Positions 55,990 through 64,000 of a stretch of 64,000 bases of DNA are shown here, one piece after another. The first letter of the stretch is position 1; every line of letters starts with the position of its first letter. This DNA comes from Paracidovorax citrulli. GTDB taxonomy: Bacteria; Pseudomonadota; Gammaproteobacteria; Burkholderiales; Burkholderiaceae_C. The notes under the pieces are model-generated. The model was given only the letters and a program-made list of their open reading frames with translations, did no database searches and was not told where the DNA came from. The translations under genes and the position numbers were made by a program. The DNA is taken from NCBI RefSeq assembly GCF_900100305.1, contig NZ_FNEY01000006.1:1-64000 (forward strand), in the 5' to 3' direction.

Positions 55990-56002
55990 CGCCCGCCGCC
56001 CC

Positions 56003-56671
56003 ATGTCCGCCACCCGTGCCCGCCGCTTCGATCTCATCGCCTTCGACTGGGATGGGACCCTGTTCGACTCCACCGCCATCATCGTGCGCTGCATTCAGGA
56101 TGCCGTGCGCGACGTGGGAGGGCAGGTGCCCAGCGACCGCGATGCCGCCTGGGTGATCGGCATGGGGCTGATGGAGGCGCTGGCGCATGCCGCCCCCCAC
56201 GTGCCGCGCGAAAAGCATGCCGAACTGCGCAGCCGCTACGGCTACCACTATGCGCGCCACCAGAACGACCTGAGCCTCTTCGAGGGCGTGCTGCCGATGC
56301 TGGAAGAGCTGCGCGCCTGCGGCCATTTGCTGGCCGTGGCCACCGGCAAGAGCCGCCGGGGGCTCGACGAAGTCCTGCACACGGTTTCGCTGCGGGGCAT
56401 GTTCGACGGCTCCCGGACGGCCGATGAAACCGCCAGCAAGCCGCACCCCCTGATGCTGCAGGAGCTGATGGCGGAGTTCGGCGTGCCGCCCGGGCGCCTG
56501 CTGATGATCGGCGACACCACCCACGACCTGCAGATGGCCCGCTCGGCCGGCTGCGCCGGCGTGGGAGTGAGCTACGGAGCGCACGAGCCCTCCGGATTCC
56601 ATGCGCTGGAGCCGCTGCACGTCGCCCATTCCGTGGCCGATCTGCACGACTGGCTGGTGCGCAACGGCTGA
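56003..56671 (+). CDS. HAD-superfamily hydrolase (Gph/phosphoglycolate phosphatase-like)
   Basis: This 222-aa cytosolic phosphatase has HAD motif I FDWDGTLFDSTA (aa 13-20, nucleophile Asp), motif II in LLAVATGKSRRGLDE, the lysine in ASKPHPLMLQELMAE and motif IV in MIGDTTHDLQMARSAGC. The cap domain is the small helical one of the Gph type. It follows rluC by 13 bases and precedes a Rieske gene by 30, so it is part of the rluC-HAD-Rieske-sppA unit. Substrate not known, phosphoglycolate or another small phosphate ester is possible. Confidence 0.9.
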   Translation: MSATRARRFDLIAFDWDGTLFDSTAIIVRCIQDAVRDVGGQVPSDRDAAWVIGMGLMEALAHAAPHVPREKHAELRSRYGYHYARHQNDLSLFEGVLPMLEELRACGHLLAVATGKSRRGLDEVLHTVSLRGMFDGSRTADETASKPHPLMLQELMAEFGVPPGRLLMIGDTTHDLQMARSAGCAGVGVSYGAHEPSGFHALEPLHVAHSVADLHDWLVRNG

Positions 56672-56701
56672 TCGCGCCGGCCCGCTGCTGGAGCACCGAA
56701 C

Positions 56702-57079
56702 ATGACCGACGCCCCGGGAGCGGCCATTCCCCTGTGCCCGAGCGATGCGCTGCGGGAGGGCGGCGACGCCGTTCCCTTCGATGTCGTGTGGGCCGGGCAG
56801 CCCTGCCGTGCCTTCGCCATCCGCTACCAGGGGCAGGTCCATGCCTACCTGAACCAGTGCACGCACGTGCCCATGGAGATGGATTGGCAGCCCAACCGCT
56901 TCTTCGACGACACGGGGCACTGGCTGCTGTGCGCTTCGCACGGCGCTGCCTACCGCCCCGATACCGGCGCCTGTGCCGGCGGCCCCTGCCGTGGCGGACT
57001 GGTGAAGATCGCAATTTCGGAAGAGTCCGGAGTGGTGCGCTGGCATACTGGCTCCCAATTGCAACCCGTGGAATTCTGA
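56702..57079 (+). CDS. Rieske [2Fe-2S] ferredoxin-like protein
   Basis: This 125-aa small Rieske protein has the cluster ligands in NQCTHVPMEMDW (CTH) and LLCASHGAAYRPDTGAC (CxSH). A single domain without a membrane segment suggests a soluble ferredoxin. It is between the HAD gene and sppA, with 30 and 8 bases of spacing, in an operon order that I believe recurs in this bacterial group. The partner is unknown. Confidence 0.9.
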   Translation: MTDAPGAAIPLCPSDALREGGDAVPFDVVWAGQPCRAFAIRYQGQVHAYLNQCTHVPMEMDWQPNRFFDDTGHWLLCASHGAAYRPDTGACAGGPCRGGLVKIAISEESGVVRWHTGSQLQPVEF

Positions 57080-57087
57080 GACATCCC

Positions 57088-58140
57088 ATGACCGATCCGA
57101 CCCGGAAAGAACCCTCCGGCCTGGAAGCTGATCCGTCGTCCACACCTGACCTGTGGGCCCAGAGTGCTCCTGAAAAAATAGCAAAAGACACCCCCGCCGC
57201 CGCCGGCAAGCCCCCGGGCTGGGAGCGCGACGTGCTGGAAAAACTCGTCTTCGCCACACTCTCCGAACAGCGCTCCGCGCGCCGCTGGCGTGTTTTCACC
57301 CGCATGGCATGGCTGGTTTTCCTGGTCGCCGTGGCCTGGGTGTTGCTTGCGCGCGACGTTGCGGCGCCCAGCAAAAGCACGCCCCACACCGCCGTGGTGG
57401 ACATCAAGGGCGAGATCGCGTCCGGTGCCGAGGCGAGCGCGGAATTCGTGGTCGCGGCCATGCGCAGTGCCTTCGAGGACTCCGGCTCCCAGGCCGTGGT
57501 GCTGCTCATCAACTCCCCCGGCGGCAGCCCGGTGCAGGCAGGCATCATCAACGACGAGATCCTGAGGCTCAAGGCCAAGTACAACAAGCCGGTCTATGCG
57601 GTGGTCGAGGAAACCTGCGCCTCCGCCGCCTACTACATCGCGGCCGGAGCCGACCAGATCTTCGTGGACAAGGCCAGCATCGTCGGCAGCATCGGCGTGT
57701 TGATGGACGGATTCGGCTTCACCGGCACGATGGAAAAGCTCGGCGTGGAGCGCCGCCTGCTCACGGCGGGCGAGAACAAGGGCTTCCTCGATCCGTTCAG
57801 CCCGATGTCGGAGAAGCAGCGTACGTATGCGCAGGCCATGCTCGACCAGATCCACCAGCAGTTCATCCAGGTGGTGCAGAAAGGGCGGGGCGATCGCCTC
57901 AAGCCCACGGCGGACACGTTCAGCGGCCTGTTCTGGACGGGCCAGCAGGCCGTCGACATGGGCCTGGCCGACCACCTGGGCAACCTCGATTACGTGGCCC
58001 GCGAGGTCGTCAAGGCCGAGGACATCATCGACTACACGCGCCGGGACAACGTGGCCGAGCGCCTGGTGAAGAAGTTCGGCGCTGCCATGGGCGAAACGGC
58101 CATCCGCGCCCTGGGCGCCAGCCTGCCGGCGGTGCGCTGA
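57088..58140 (+). CDS. sppA: Signal peptide peptidase SppA, short type
   Basis: This 350-aa S49-family serine protease is anchored by one helix (MAWLVFLVAVAWVLLARDV) after a long cytosolic N-tail of about 70 residues. The periplasmic domain has LLINSPGGSPVQAGIINDEI, ETCASAAYYIAAGADQIFVD (nucleophile Ser), IGSIGVLMDGFGFTG and the catalytic-lysine region GENKGFLDPFSPMSEKQ. It is the single-repeat (36K) type, not the double E. coli form. It clears signal peptides from the membrane. A strong terminator ends the unit. Confidence 0.94.
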   Translation: MTDPTRKEPSGLEADPSSTPDLWAQSAPEKIAKDTPAAAGKPPGWERDVLEKLVFATLSEQRSARRWRVFTRMAWLVFLVAVAWVLLARDVAAPSKSTPHTAVVDIKGEIASGAEASAEFVVAAMRSAFEDSGSQAVVLLINSPGGSPVQAGIINDEILRLKAKYNKPVYAVVEETCASAAYYIAAGADQIFVDKASIVGSIGVLMDGFGFTGTMEKLGVERRLLTAGENKGFLDPFSPMSEKQRTYAQAMLDQIHQQFIQVVQKGRGDRLKPTADTFSGLFWTGQQAVDMGLADHLGNLDYVAREVVKAEDIIDYTRRDNVAERLVKKFGAAMGETAIRALGASLPAVR

Positions 58141-58161
58141 ACAGGCGGGTTCACTTCCAGC

Positions 58162-58191
58162 AAAAAAAGAGGCGCCGCGGCGCCTCTTTTT
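58162..58191. terminator. Bidirectional terminator between sppA and the methyltransferase gene
   Basis: GAGGCGCC (58169-58176) pairs with GGCGCCTC (58179-58186), with A7 upstream and T5 downstream, so it works for both converging transcripts. Confidence 0.9.
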
Positions 58192-58206
58192 CGTTCCTGC
58201 CCGGGA

Positions 58207-59034
58207 TCAGCGTCCAATGGCGAACACGACGGGCGTGCGACTGTCCAGCACGTCGGGCTGCTGGCGCCAGTGGCGCACGAGCTGGCTGGCTGTGCGGGCG
58301 CCGGCCAGGGTCAGGCCGCTGGCGAATGCCAGCCGGGTGTGGGGTTGCAGCGTCTTGACCAGGGCCTGCCACAGCGCGGGGTTGCGGTAGGGCGTTTCGA
58401 TGAAAAGCTGCGTCTGTCCCTGCCGCAGCGCCAGCGCCTCCAGTTCCCGGATGCGCTGCGCGCGCTGGGCCGCATCCTGCGGCAGGTAGCCGTTGAACGC
58501 GAAGTTCTGGCCGTTGAGGCCGCTGGCCGCCAGGGCGAGCAGCAGCGAGACGGGGCCGGTGAGCGGCTCCACGCGAACGCCCAGGTCATGGGCCGCGCGC
58601 ACGACCGAGCTGCCGGGGTCCGCCACGGCAGGCATCCCGGCCTCGCTGACCAGCCCCATGTCGTGGCCTGCCATCGCCGGAGCCAGCAACGGGCTGGCAT
58701 CGAAGCCGGCCGCGCCGCCGGAGGCGCCCTGGTGGTCCCCCTTCTTGTGGACCTCGCGCGGCAACTCGGTGATGGACTGGCCCTGCAGCGGCGCTGCCAG
58801 CGGATGGAGCGCATCGATGCGCTTGAGGTAGGCGCGCGTGCTCTTCGCGTTCTCGCAGATCCAGTGGGTAATGGCTGCCGCTTTCCGCAGGGTGCCTGCG
58901 GGAAGGGCATCTTCCAGCGGAGCCTGCCCATCGCATCCGAAGTCCAGAGGGGCCGGAACGAGGTACAGCGTGCCGCGCTGCCGGGGCGTGCCGGCCGCAT
59001 CGGGCGCCAGGGGAGTGCGGGCGTGCTCCGTCAT
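58207..59034 (-). CDS. SAM-dependent methyltransferase, RsmI-like (tetrapyrrole methylase fold)
   Basis: This 275-aa protein shows GTLYLVPAPLDF at the start, ICENAKSTRAYLKRI, GLVSEAGMPAVADPGSSVVR (SAM-binding region), VRVEPLTGPVSLLLALAASG and FAFNGYLPQDAAQRAQRIRE. It is related to the 16S rRNA 2'-O-methyltransferase RsmI but differs in detail, as a second family member often seen in this group of bacteria. The target is probably RNA but unproven. It overlaps the Maf gene by four bases. Confidence 0.85.
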   Translation of the reverse strand: MTEHARTPLAPDAAGTPRQRGTLYLVPAPLDFGCDGQAPLEDALPAGTLRKAAAITHWICENAKSTRAYLKRIDALHPLAAPLQGQSITELPREVHKKGDHQGASGGAAGFDASPLLAPAMAGHDMGLVSEAGMPAVADPGSSVVRAAHDLGVRVEPLTGPVSLLLALAASGLNGQNFAFNGYLPQDAAQRAQRIRELEALALRQGQTQLFIETPYRNPALWQALVKTLQPHTRLAFASGLTLAGARTASQLVRHWRQQPDVLDSRTPVVFAIGR

Positions 59035-59630
59035 GGCAGCACCAGGCCCGCGTTGCGCAGCATGCGGCAGGTGCGGATGAGCGGCAGGCCCACCAGCGCC
59101 GTGGGATCGTCGCTCACGATGGCGTCCAGCAGGCTGATGCCCAGGCCTTCGCTCTTGGCGCTGCCCGCGCAGTCGTAGGGCTGTTCGGCACGCAGATAGC
59201 GCTCGATCTCTTCATCGGAAAGATCCCGGAAGCGCACTTCCACCGGCGCGAGATCGGTGGCCTCGAAACCCGTGGCGGCGCAGGTCACGGTCACGGCCGT
59301 CTGGAACACCACGGTTTGACCGCGCATGCGCTGCAGCTGGGCCACCGCCCGTTCATGGGTGCCCGGCTTGCCCAGCGGGGTGCCGGAAAGGTCCGCCACC
59401 TGGTCGGAGCCGATGACGACCGCGTCGGGGTGGCGCCGCGCCACGGCTCGCGCCTTGGCCTGCGCGAGCCGCAGTGCCAGATCGCGTGGCGACTCGCCGG
59501 GCTGAGGGGTTTCGTCCACATCGGGCGCGGAAACGTCGAAAGGCACCCCCAGCCGGGCGAGCAGTTCGCGTCGATAGCGGGAGGTGGAGCCCAGTACCAG
59601 CGGGCGGGGAGGGAAAGCGGGGGCAGACAT
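59031..59630 (-). CDS. Maf-like nucleotide pyrophosphatase (YceF type)
   Basis: This 199-aa protein has LVLGSTSRYRRELLARLGVP, the APDVDETPQPGES block, VIGSDQVADLSGTPLGKPG and FRDLSDEEIERYLRAEQPYD. It resembles YceF, which hydrolyses 7-methyl-GTP and other modified NTPs. It sits divergently beside yceD-rpmF-plsX-fab, as yceF does in E. coli, which supports the YceF subgroup. It overlaps the methyltransferase gene by four bases. Confidence 0.92.
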   Translation of the reverse strand: MSAPAFPPRPLVLGSTSRYRRELLARLGVPFDVSAPDVDETPQPGESPRDLALRLAQAKARAVARRHPDAVVIGSDQVADLSGTPLGKPGTHERAVAQLQRMRGQTVVFQTAVTVTCAATGFEATDLAPVEVRFRDLSDEEIERYLRAEQPYDCAGSAKSEGLGISLLDAIVSDDPTALVGLPLIRTCRMLRNAGLVLP

Positions 59631-59656
59631 GGCGGCGATTCTCTTACACTGCCGCC

Positions 59657-60208
59657 ATGACCAAGGAATTCTCTCCCCAGCGCCTCGACGTCAAGGCATT
59701 CGCGCAGGCGGGCGGTCATCTGTCCGGCCATGATTCGCTCCTGAAATACGAGCGGCTGGCCCAGGAGGCCAAAGGGCTGCACCCTGACCTGCTCGTGGAC
59801 TGGACGGCCGACGGCGAAGTGCGGACCACGCACGGCATCGGTGGCCAGGTATGGCTGCGGCTGCGTGTGCGCGCCGCGTTCCCCATGACCTGCCAGCGCT
59901 GCCTCGGGCCGGTGGATGTCCCCCTGGAGGTCGATCGCGAATTCCGGTTCGTCGCCGACGAGGCGACTGCCGAGGCGCTCGACGACGAGAGCGAGGAAGA
60001 CCTGCTGGCTCTGAGCCGCGAATTCAATCTGCGCGAGCTGATCGAGGACGAGCTCCTCATGGCGCTGCCGCTCGTGCCCCGGCACGACGAATGTCCTTCT
60101 CCGGTGCGGATGGCCTCCAGCGGCGAGGATTTCGAGGCGGCCAGCGCGGACAAGCCGAACCCCTTCGCGGCGCTCGCATCCCTCAAGACCGGCAAGCCTG
60201 GGGGTTGA
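59657..60208 (+). CDS. yceD: YceD/DUF177-family protein
   Basis: This 183-aa protein has the family features LRVRAAFPMTCQRCLGPVDV (CxxC) near residue 80 and a C-terminal HDECPSP with NPFAALASLK. YceD is linked to 23S rRNA handling and ribosome formation. It is the first gene before rpmF, the standard yceD-rpmF-plsX-fab order. The ATG at 59657 is only 26 bases from the divergent Maf start, so the promoters overlap. Confidence 0.93.
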   Translation: MTKEFSPQRLDVKAFAQAGGHLSGHDSLLKYERLAQEAKGLHPDLLVDWTADGEVRTTHGIGGQVWLRLRVRAAFPMTCQRCLGPVDVPLEVDREFRFVADEATAEALDDESEEDLLALSREFNLRELIEDELLMALPLVPRHDECPSPVRMASSGEDFEAASADKPNPFAALASLKTGKPGG

Positions 60209-60218
60209 AAAACCATTT

Positions 60219-60228
60219 GGGCTATAAT
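60219..60228 (+). promoter_or_regulatory. -10 element upstream of rpmF
   Basis: GGGCTATAAT gives a perfect -10 (60223-60228) about 85 bases before rpmF. The TTGAAA at 60205-60210 is only 12 bases upstream, too near for a normal -35. It suggests an internal promoter giving extra rpmF expression, as in E. coli. Confidence 0.5.
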
Positions 60229-60312
60229 CATGGGCTTCGCGCGAATCCCCTCGTGTCTTCAATGGGCTGATCGCGTTTTTACCAACCCACCCTTTCAAGA
60301 CCAGGAGCCACC

Positions 60313-60495
60313 ATGGCTGTTCAGCAGAACAAAAAGTCCCCCTCCAAGCGCGGCATGCACCGTTCGCACAACGCCCTGACGGTGCCCGGCATCGCTGTCG
60401 AGCCCACCACCGGCGAAACCCATCTGCGCCACCACATCAGCCCCAACGGCTTCTACCGTGGCCGCCAGGTGCTGAAGAACAAGTCCGAAGCCTGA
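60313..60495 (+). CDS. rpmF: 50S ribosomal protein L32
   Basis: This 60-aa basic protein begins [20 protein letters not shown] and continues [20 protein letters not shown], then [11 protein letters not shown], the L32 pattern. There is no zinc-ribbon CxxC, so it is the C-minus (non-zinc) form, usual in many beta-proteobacteria. Followed by a terminator-like hairpin before plsX. Confidence 0.97.
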   Translation: MAVQQNKKSPSKRGMHRSHNALTVPGIAVEPTTGETHLRHHISPNGFYRGRQVLKNKSEA

Positions 60496-60512
60496 TCTTC
60501 GCCTGCGCGCAC

Positions 60513-60550
60513 AGGCCCGCTGCTACACATGCGGTAGCGCGGGCCTTTGT
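60513..60550 (+). terminator. Terminator-like hairpin between rpmF and plsX
   Basis: AGGCCCGC (60513-60520) pairs with GCGGGCCT (60539-60546), with an inner GCTAC/GTAGC stem, followed by TTGTTTTG. Probably a partial terminator that sets the ratio of rpmF to the fatty-acid genes. Confidence 0.7.
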
Positions 60551-60607
60551 TTTGTCCGCTGTTTCTTTTTTCCGGGTCCCGCTCGCGTGCGATCCGGCGA
60601 GTCGCCC

Positions 60608-61642
60608 ATGATCACACTGGCTGTTGACTGCATGGGGGGCGATCACGGCCCCCGCGTCACGCTGGCGGCCTGCCGCCAATTCCTCGAACACCATCCGCAA
60701 GCGCGGCTGCTGCTGGTGGGCCAGCCCGAGAGCCTCGGCGGGTTCGCGCACGAGCGCGCCCAGATCGTCCCGGCCAGCGAGGTCGTCTCGATGGACGACC
60801 CCGTGGAGGTGGCCCTGCGCCGCAAGAAGGACTCCTCCATGCGCGTGGCGGTCCAGCAGGTGAAGGACGGCGCGGCCCAGGTCGCCGTATCGGCGGGCAA
60901 TACCGGCGCGTTGATGGCGATTGCGCGCTACCTCCTGAAGACCCTGGACGGCATCGACCGGCCCGCCATCGCCACCCAGATGCCCAATGCCCGGGGCGGC
61001 GCGACCACCGTGCTGGACCTGGGGGCCAACGTGGATTGCAGCGCGGAGCATCTGCTGCAGTTCGCCGTCATGGGCGCGGCCCTGGTGTCGGCACTGCACG
61101 AGGGAACGGAAGAACCCGCGGTCGGCCTGCTCAACATCGGCGAAGAGGTCATCAAGGGCAACGAAGTCATCAAGCGCACCGGCGAGCTGCTGCGTTCCGC
61201 GGCCGAATCCGGTGACCTGAACTTCTATGGCAACGTGGAAGGCAATGACATCTTCAAGGGCACGGTGGACATCGTCGTGTGTGACGGTTTCGTGGGTAAC
61301 GTGGCGCTCAAGGCCAGCGAGGGGGTCGCATCGATGATCGTCGGCGCGCTCAAGCAGGAGTTCAAGCGCAGCATCTTCACGAAAATCGCGGCAGTTGTGG
61401 CCTATCCGGTGTTATCTGCGCTGATGCGGCGCATGGACCACCGGCGCTACAACGGTGCGGCGCTGCTCGGGCTGCGAGGGCTTGTCTTCAAGAGCCACGG
61501 GTCGGCTGACATATTGGCATTCGAGCAGGCTTTGATCCGCGCGTATGATACGGCCCGCAACAACCTGCTCGATCGAGTCCGTTCGCGGGTTGCGCATGCC
61601 GCTCCCCTGCTGGGGCCCGCCGCCGCGCAGCCGTCGCCCTGA
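60608..61642 (+). CDS. plsX: Phosphate acyltransferase PlsX
   Basis: This 344-aa enzyme forms acyl-phosphate from acyl-ACP for phospholipid synthesis. Motifs are [78 protein letters not shown] and [16 protein letters not shown]. The ATG at 60608 is the standard start; a GTG 21 bases upstream is in frame. It is followed after 23 bases by fabH. Confidence 0.96.
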   Translation: MITLAVDCMGGDHGPRVTLAACRQFLEHHPQARLLLVGQPESLGGFAHERAQIVPASEVVSMDDPVEVALRRKKDSSMRVAVQQVKDGAAQVAVSAGNTGALMAIARYLLKTLDGIDRPAIATQMPNARGGATTVLDLGANVDCSAEHLLQFAVMGAALVSALHEGTEEPAVGLLNIGEEVIKGNEVIKRTGELLRSAAESGDLNFYGNVEGNDIFKGTVDIVVCDGFVGNVALKASEGVASMIVGALKQEFKRSIFTKIAAVVAYPVLSALMRRMDHRRYNGAALLGLRGLVFKSHGSADILAFEQALIRAYDTARNNLLDRVRSRVAHAAPLLGPAAAQPSP

Positions 61643-61665
61643 CTGACCGTTTCGGGCCCCAATGA

Positions 61666-62643
61666 ATGAGCCGTTATTCCCGTATCACAGGCACCGGCAG
61701 CAGCCTGCCCCCGCGCCGTCTGACCAATGCCGACCTCGTGGCCGAACTGGCCGGGCGGGGCGTTGAGACCTCGGACCAGTGGATCGTGGAGCGCACGGGC
61801 ATCCGCGCCCGGCATTTCGCCGAGCGGGACGTGTGCAGCAGCGATCTGGGACTGGAGGCGGCGCGGCAGGCGCTCGATGCTGCGGGCGTGCAGCCTGCGG
61901 ACATCGACCTCATCATCGTCGCCACGTCCACGCCGGACATGGTCTTCCCTTCCACTGCGTGCATCCTTCAGAACAAGCTGGGCGCCAATGGCTGCCCCGC
62001 ATTCGACGTGCAGGCGGTGTGCAGCGGCTTCATCTATGCGCTGACGGTGGCGGATTCCATGATCCGCTCCGGCGCGGCCCGCCGCGCCCTCGTCGTGGGC
62101 TCCGAAGTGTTCAGCCGCCTGCTCGATTTCAACGACCGCACCACCTGCGTGCTGTTCGGCGACGGTGCGGGTGCGGTGGTCCTGGAGGCCTCCGAGACGC
62201 CGGGCATCCTCGCCAGCGACCTGCACGCCGACGGCAGGCACGTCGGCATCCTGTGCGTACCGGGCAACGTGTACGGCGGCCAGATCCTCGGCGATCCGCT
62301 GCTCAAGATGGATGGCCAGGCCGTTTTCAAACTGGCCGTGGGGGTGCTCGACAAGGCGGCCCGCGCCGTGCTGGACAAGGCCGGCCTGAAGGAGTCGGAC
62401 GTGGACTGGCTGATTCCCCACCAGGCCAACATCCGCATCATGCAGGGCACGGCCAAGAAGCTGGGCCTGCCGATGGACAGGGTGGTGGTCACGGTGGACC
62501 AGCACGGCAACACGTCGGCCGCATCCATTCCCCTGGCGCTCGACCATGCCGTGCGCTCCGGCCAGGCCCGTCCCGGCCAGAACCTGCTGCTCGAAGGCGT
62601 GGGTGGGGGCTTCACCTGGGGCGCCGTGCTGCTCACGCTCTGA
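61666..62643 (+). CDS. fabH: Beta-ketoacyl-ACP synthase III
   Basis: This 325-aa condensing enzyme starts fatty acid synthesis by joining acetyl-CoA and malonyl-ACP. The catalytic triad is seen: Cys in [14 protein letters not shown] (about aa 119), His in [19 protein letters not shown] and Asn in [16 protein letters not shown]. The N-terminus [18 protein letters not shown] is typical. It is in the plsX-fabH-fabD-fabG order. Confidence 0.97.
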   Translation: MSRYSRITGTGSSLPPRRLTNADLVAELAGRGVETSDQWIVERTGIRARHFAERDVCSSDLGLEAARQALDAAGVQPADIDLIIVATSTPDMVFPSTACILQNKLGANGCPAFDVQAVCSGFIYALTVADSMIRSGAARRALVVGSEVFSRLLDFNDRTTCVLFGDGAGAVVLEASETPGILASDLHADGRHVGILCVPGNVYGGQILGDPLLKMDGQAVFKLAVGVLDKAARAVLDKAGLKESDVDWLIPHQANIRIMQGTAKKLGLPMDRVVVTVDQHGNTSAASIPLALDHAVRSGQARPGQNLLLEGVGGGFTWGAVLLTL

Positions 62644-62704
62644 GTGCTGCCGCGGCCTGCGCCGAAGCACGGCCCCGGTGACTCGTATGACCTGAATTTC
62701 CCTC

Positions 62705-63661
62705 ATGACCACGAAGAACTTCGCATTCGTTTTTCCCGGACAAGGATCGCAATCCGTCGGCATGCTCGACGCCTGGGGTGACCATCCCGCCGTGGCCGAA
62801 GCCGTCCAGGAAGCCTCCGACGCGCTCGGCGAGGACATCGGCCGCCTGATCCATGAAGGCCCCAAGGAAGCCCTGGCGCTGACCACCAACACCCAGCCCG
62901 TGATGCTGGTCGCCGGCGTGGCGGCCTGGCGCGTCTGGCTCGCGGAAGGCGGCGCGCAACCCGCCGCGGTGGCCGGCCACTCCCTGGGTGAATATTCCGC
63001 CCTGGTGGCCTCCGGCGTGCTCACGCTGTCGCAGGCGGCTCCGCTGGTTCGGCTGCGCGCCGCCGCCATGCAGGAAGCCGTGCCCGTGGGCATGGGTGCC
63101 ATGGCCGCCATCCTCGGCCTCGAATCGGCCAAGGTGGTGGAAGGCTGCGCCCACGCCACCGCGGCGTTCGGCGCGGGCAGCGCGGATGTCGTCGAGGCCG
63201 TGAATTTCAACGACCCGGCCCAGACCGTCATCGCCGGTACCAAGGCGGGCGTCGAGGAAGCCTGCGAAATGCTCAAGGCCGCGGGCGCCAAGCGCGCGCT
63301 GCCCCTGCCCGTGTCCGCGCCTTTCCACTCCAGCCTCATGAAGCCGGCTGCCGAGAAGCTGCGCGAGGCACTGGCCGGCCTGTCCCTGACCTCCCCCCGC
63401 ATTCCCGTGGTCAACAACATCGACGTGGCCGTGGAGCGGGGGGCGGATGCGATCCGCGATGCGCTCTACCGCCAGGCCTTCGGCCCCGTGCGGTGGGTGG
63501 AGTGCATCGGTGCGCTCAAGGCGCGGGGTGCCACCCACGTCATCGAGTGCGGCCCTGGCAAGGTGCTCATGGGCATGACCAAGCGCATCGACGCGACCCT
63601 GGTGGGCGGCTCGGTGTACGATCCCGCATCCCTGCAGGAAACCCGCGAACTGCTGGCCTGA
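62705..63661 (+). CDS. fabD: Malonyl-CoA:ACP transacylase
   Basis: This 318-aa enzyme loads malonyl groups on ACP. Features are FAFVFPGQGSQSVGMLDAWG, the nucleophile Ser in VAGHSLGEYSALVASG (about aa 95), Arg in RLRAAAMQEAVPVGMGAMAA, and His in VSAPFHSSLMKPAAEKL. Follows fabH by 61 bases. Confidence 0.97.
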   Translation: MTTKNFAFVFPGQGSQSVGMLDAWGDHPAVAEAVQEASDALGEDIGRLIHEGPKEALALTTNTQPVMLVAGVAAWRVWLAEGGAQPAAVAGHSLGEYSALVASGVLTLSQAAPLVRLRAAAMQEAVPVGMGAMAAILGLESAKVVEGCAHATAAFGAGSADVVEAVNFNDPAQTVIAGTKAGVEEACEMLKAAGAKRALPLPVSAPFHSSLMKPAAEKLREALAGLSLTSPRIPVVNNIDVAVERGADAIRDALYRQAFGPVRWVECIGALKARGATHVIECGPGKVLMGMTKRIDATLVGGSVYDPASLQETRELLA

Positions 63662-63683
63662 GACGGCTGACCAGAGAGACACC

Positions 63684-64000
63684 ATGACCCTTTCGAATTC
63701 CCCTGACAACGCCGCCCGCATCGCCCTGGTGACGGGTGCCTCCCGCGGCATCGGTGCCGCCATCGCTGCCGAACTGGCGGCGCGGGGCTTCCGCGTCGTC
63801 GGCACGGCGACCACCGAAGACGGCGCGCAGCGCATCACCCAGGCGCTGTCCGCCCACGAAGGCTGCCGGGGCGCCGCCGTCGACGTGAACGACGCCGCCG
63901 CGCTGGATGCGCTGATCGACGGCATCGTGAAAGAGCAGGGCGGCCTGCATGTGCTGGTCAACAACGCCGGCATCACCCGCGACCAGATTGCCATGCGCAT
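63684..64000 (+). CDS. fabG: 3-oxoacyl-ACP reductase, N-terminal part (cut by window end)
   Basis: The first 105 codons of a short-chain dehydrogenase are present. The NADPH-binding motif is in IALVTGASRGIGAAIAAELA, and VLVNNAGITRDQIAMRM is the NNAG motif with the ITRD phrase specific to FabG. The catalytic Ser-Tyr-Lys lies beyond the edge. The ribosome site AGAGAGA precedes the ATG, 22 bases after fabD. Confidence 0.95.
   Translation, partial: MTLSNSPDNAARIALVTGASRGIGAAIAAELAARGFRVVGTATTEDGAQRITQALSAHEGCRGAAVDVNDAAALDALIDGIVKEQGGLHVLVNNAGITRDQIAMR

Noticed and set aside
60205-60228. TTGAAA ... TATAAT as a full sigma-70 promoter
   Set aside because: Spacing is 12 bases, too short for a normal -35/-10 pair; only the -10 was kept.

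Overview
The window looks like chromosome from a high-GC betaproteobacterium of the Burkholderiales, most likely Comamonadaceae (Acidovorax/Paracidovorax type). This is inferred from very strong G/C third-position bias, the gene set (kynBUA with a divergent Lrp-type regulator, a DUF3579 gene, rne divergent from rluC, and yceD-rpmF-plsX-fabHDG in order) and the character of the proteins. No database search was possible. Almost everything is core or metabolic chromosome. The left edge cuts through an IS481-family element. No prophage, CRISPR array, tRNA or rRNA was seen.

Region 1 (1-17.7 kb) is mainly a nucleoside/purine uptake and deamination block. It holds a BmpA/Nup-type ABC transporter (ATPase, two permeases, lipoprotein receptor), a stand-alone Rieske oxygenase, a six-hairpin glycosidase-like protein, an adenine deaminase, a second orphan BMP receptor, guanine deaminase and dCTP deaminase. 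Between these lie a frameshifted AraC regulator with a G8 tract, an Ntn-hydrolase acylase lipoprotein and a D-2-hydroxyacid dehydrogenase. Two decayed gene tails (Bug-type receptor and amidohydrolase) sit between the transporter and the oxygenase.

Region 2 (17.8-33.3 kb) has two small unknown genes, a zinc metallopeptidase, an RhlE-like RNA helicase, ApaH, an H-NS-like protein, aconitase A, two tandem GGDEF-EAL proteins with different input domains, an FAD monooxygenase and a fragment of an MFS permease. Region 3 (33.3-43.4 kb) has the kynurenine pathway kynBUA with divergent kynR, a YkgJ-type cysteine-cluster protein, a Fur-box-preceded feoAB operon with a small Cys-rich membrane protein, an HD-type protein, argF-argD, and a DUF3579 gene preceded by a perfect 14-bp palindrome.

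Region 4 (43.5-64 kb) is housekeeping: malate:quinone oxidoreductase (N-terminal frameshift), rpsT, murJ, a SirB1-type protein, queF, a prolyl-hydroxylase-like oxygenase, yaaA and rne (with a strong 5'-leader hairpin). Divergent from rne is rluC, followed by a HAD phosphatase, a Rieske ferredoxin-like gene and sppA. Then come an RsmI-like methyltransferase with a Maf protein, and the yceD-rpmF-plsX-fabH-fabD-fabG operon, cut by the right edge inside fabG.

The points most worth a second look are the AraC poly-G frameshift, the mqo frameshift, the Rieske oxygenase inside the purine block, the tandem c-di-GMP genes that differ in the I-site, and the 5'-leader hairpins of rne. I found no clear evidence for a wholly new multi-gene system.
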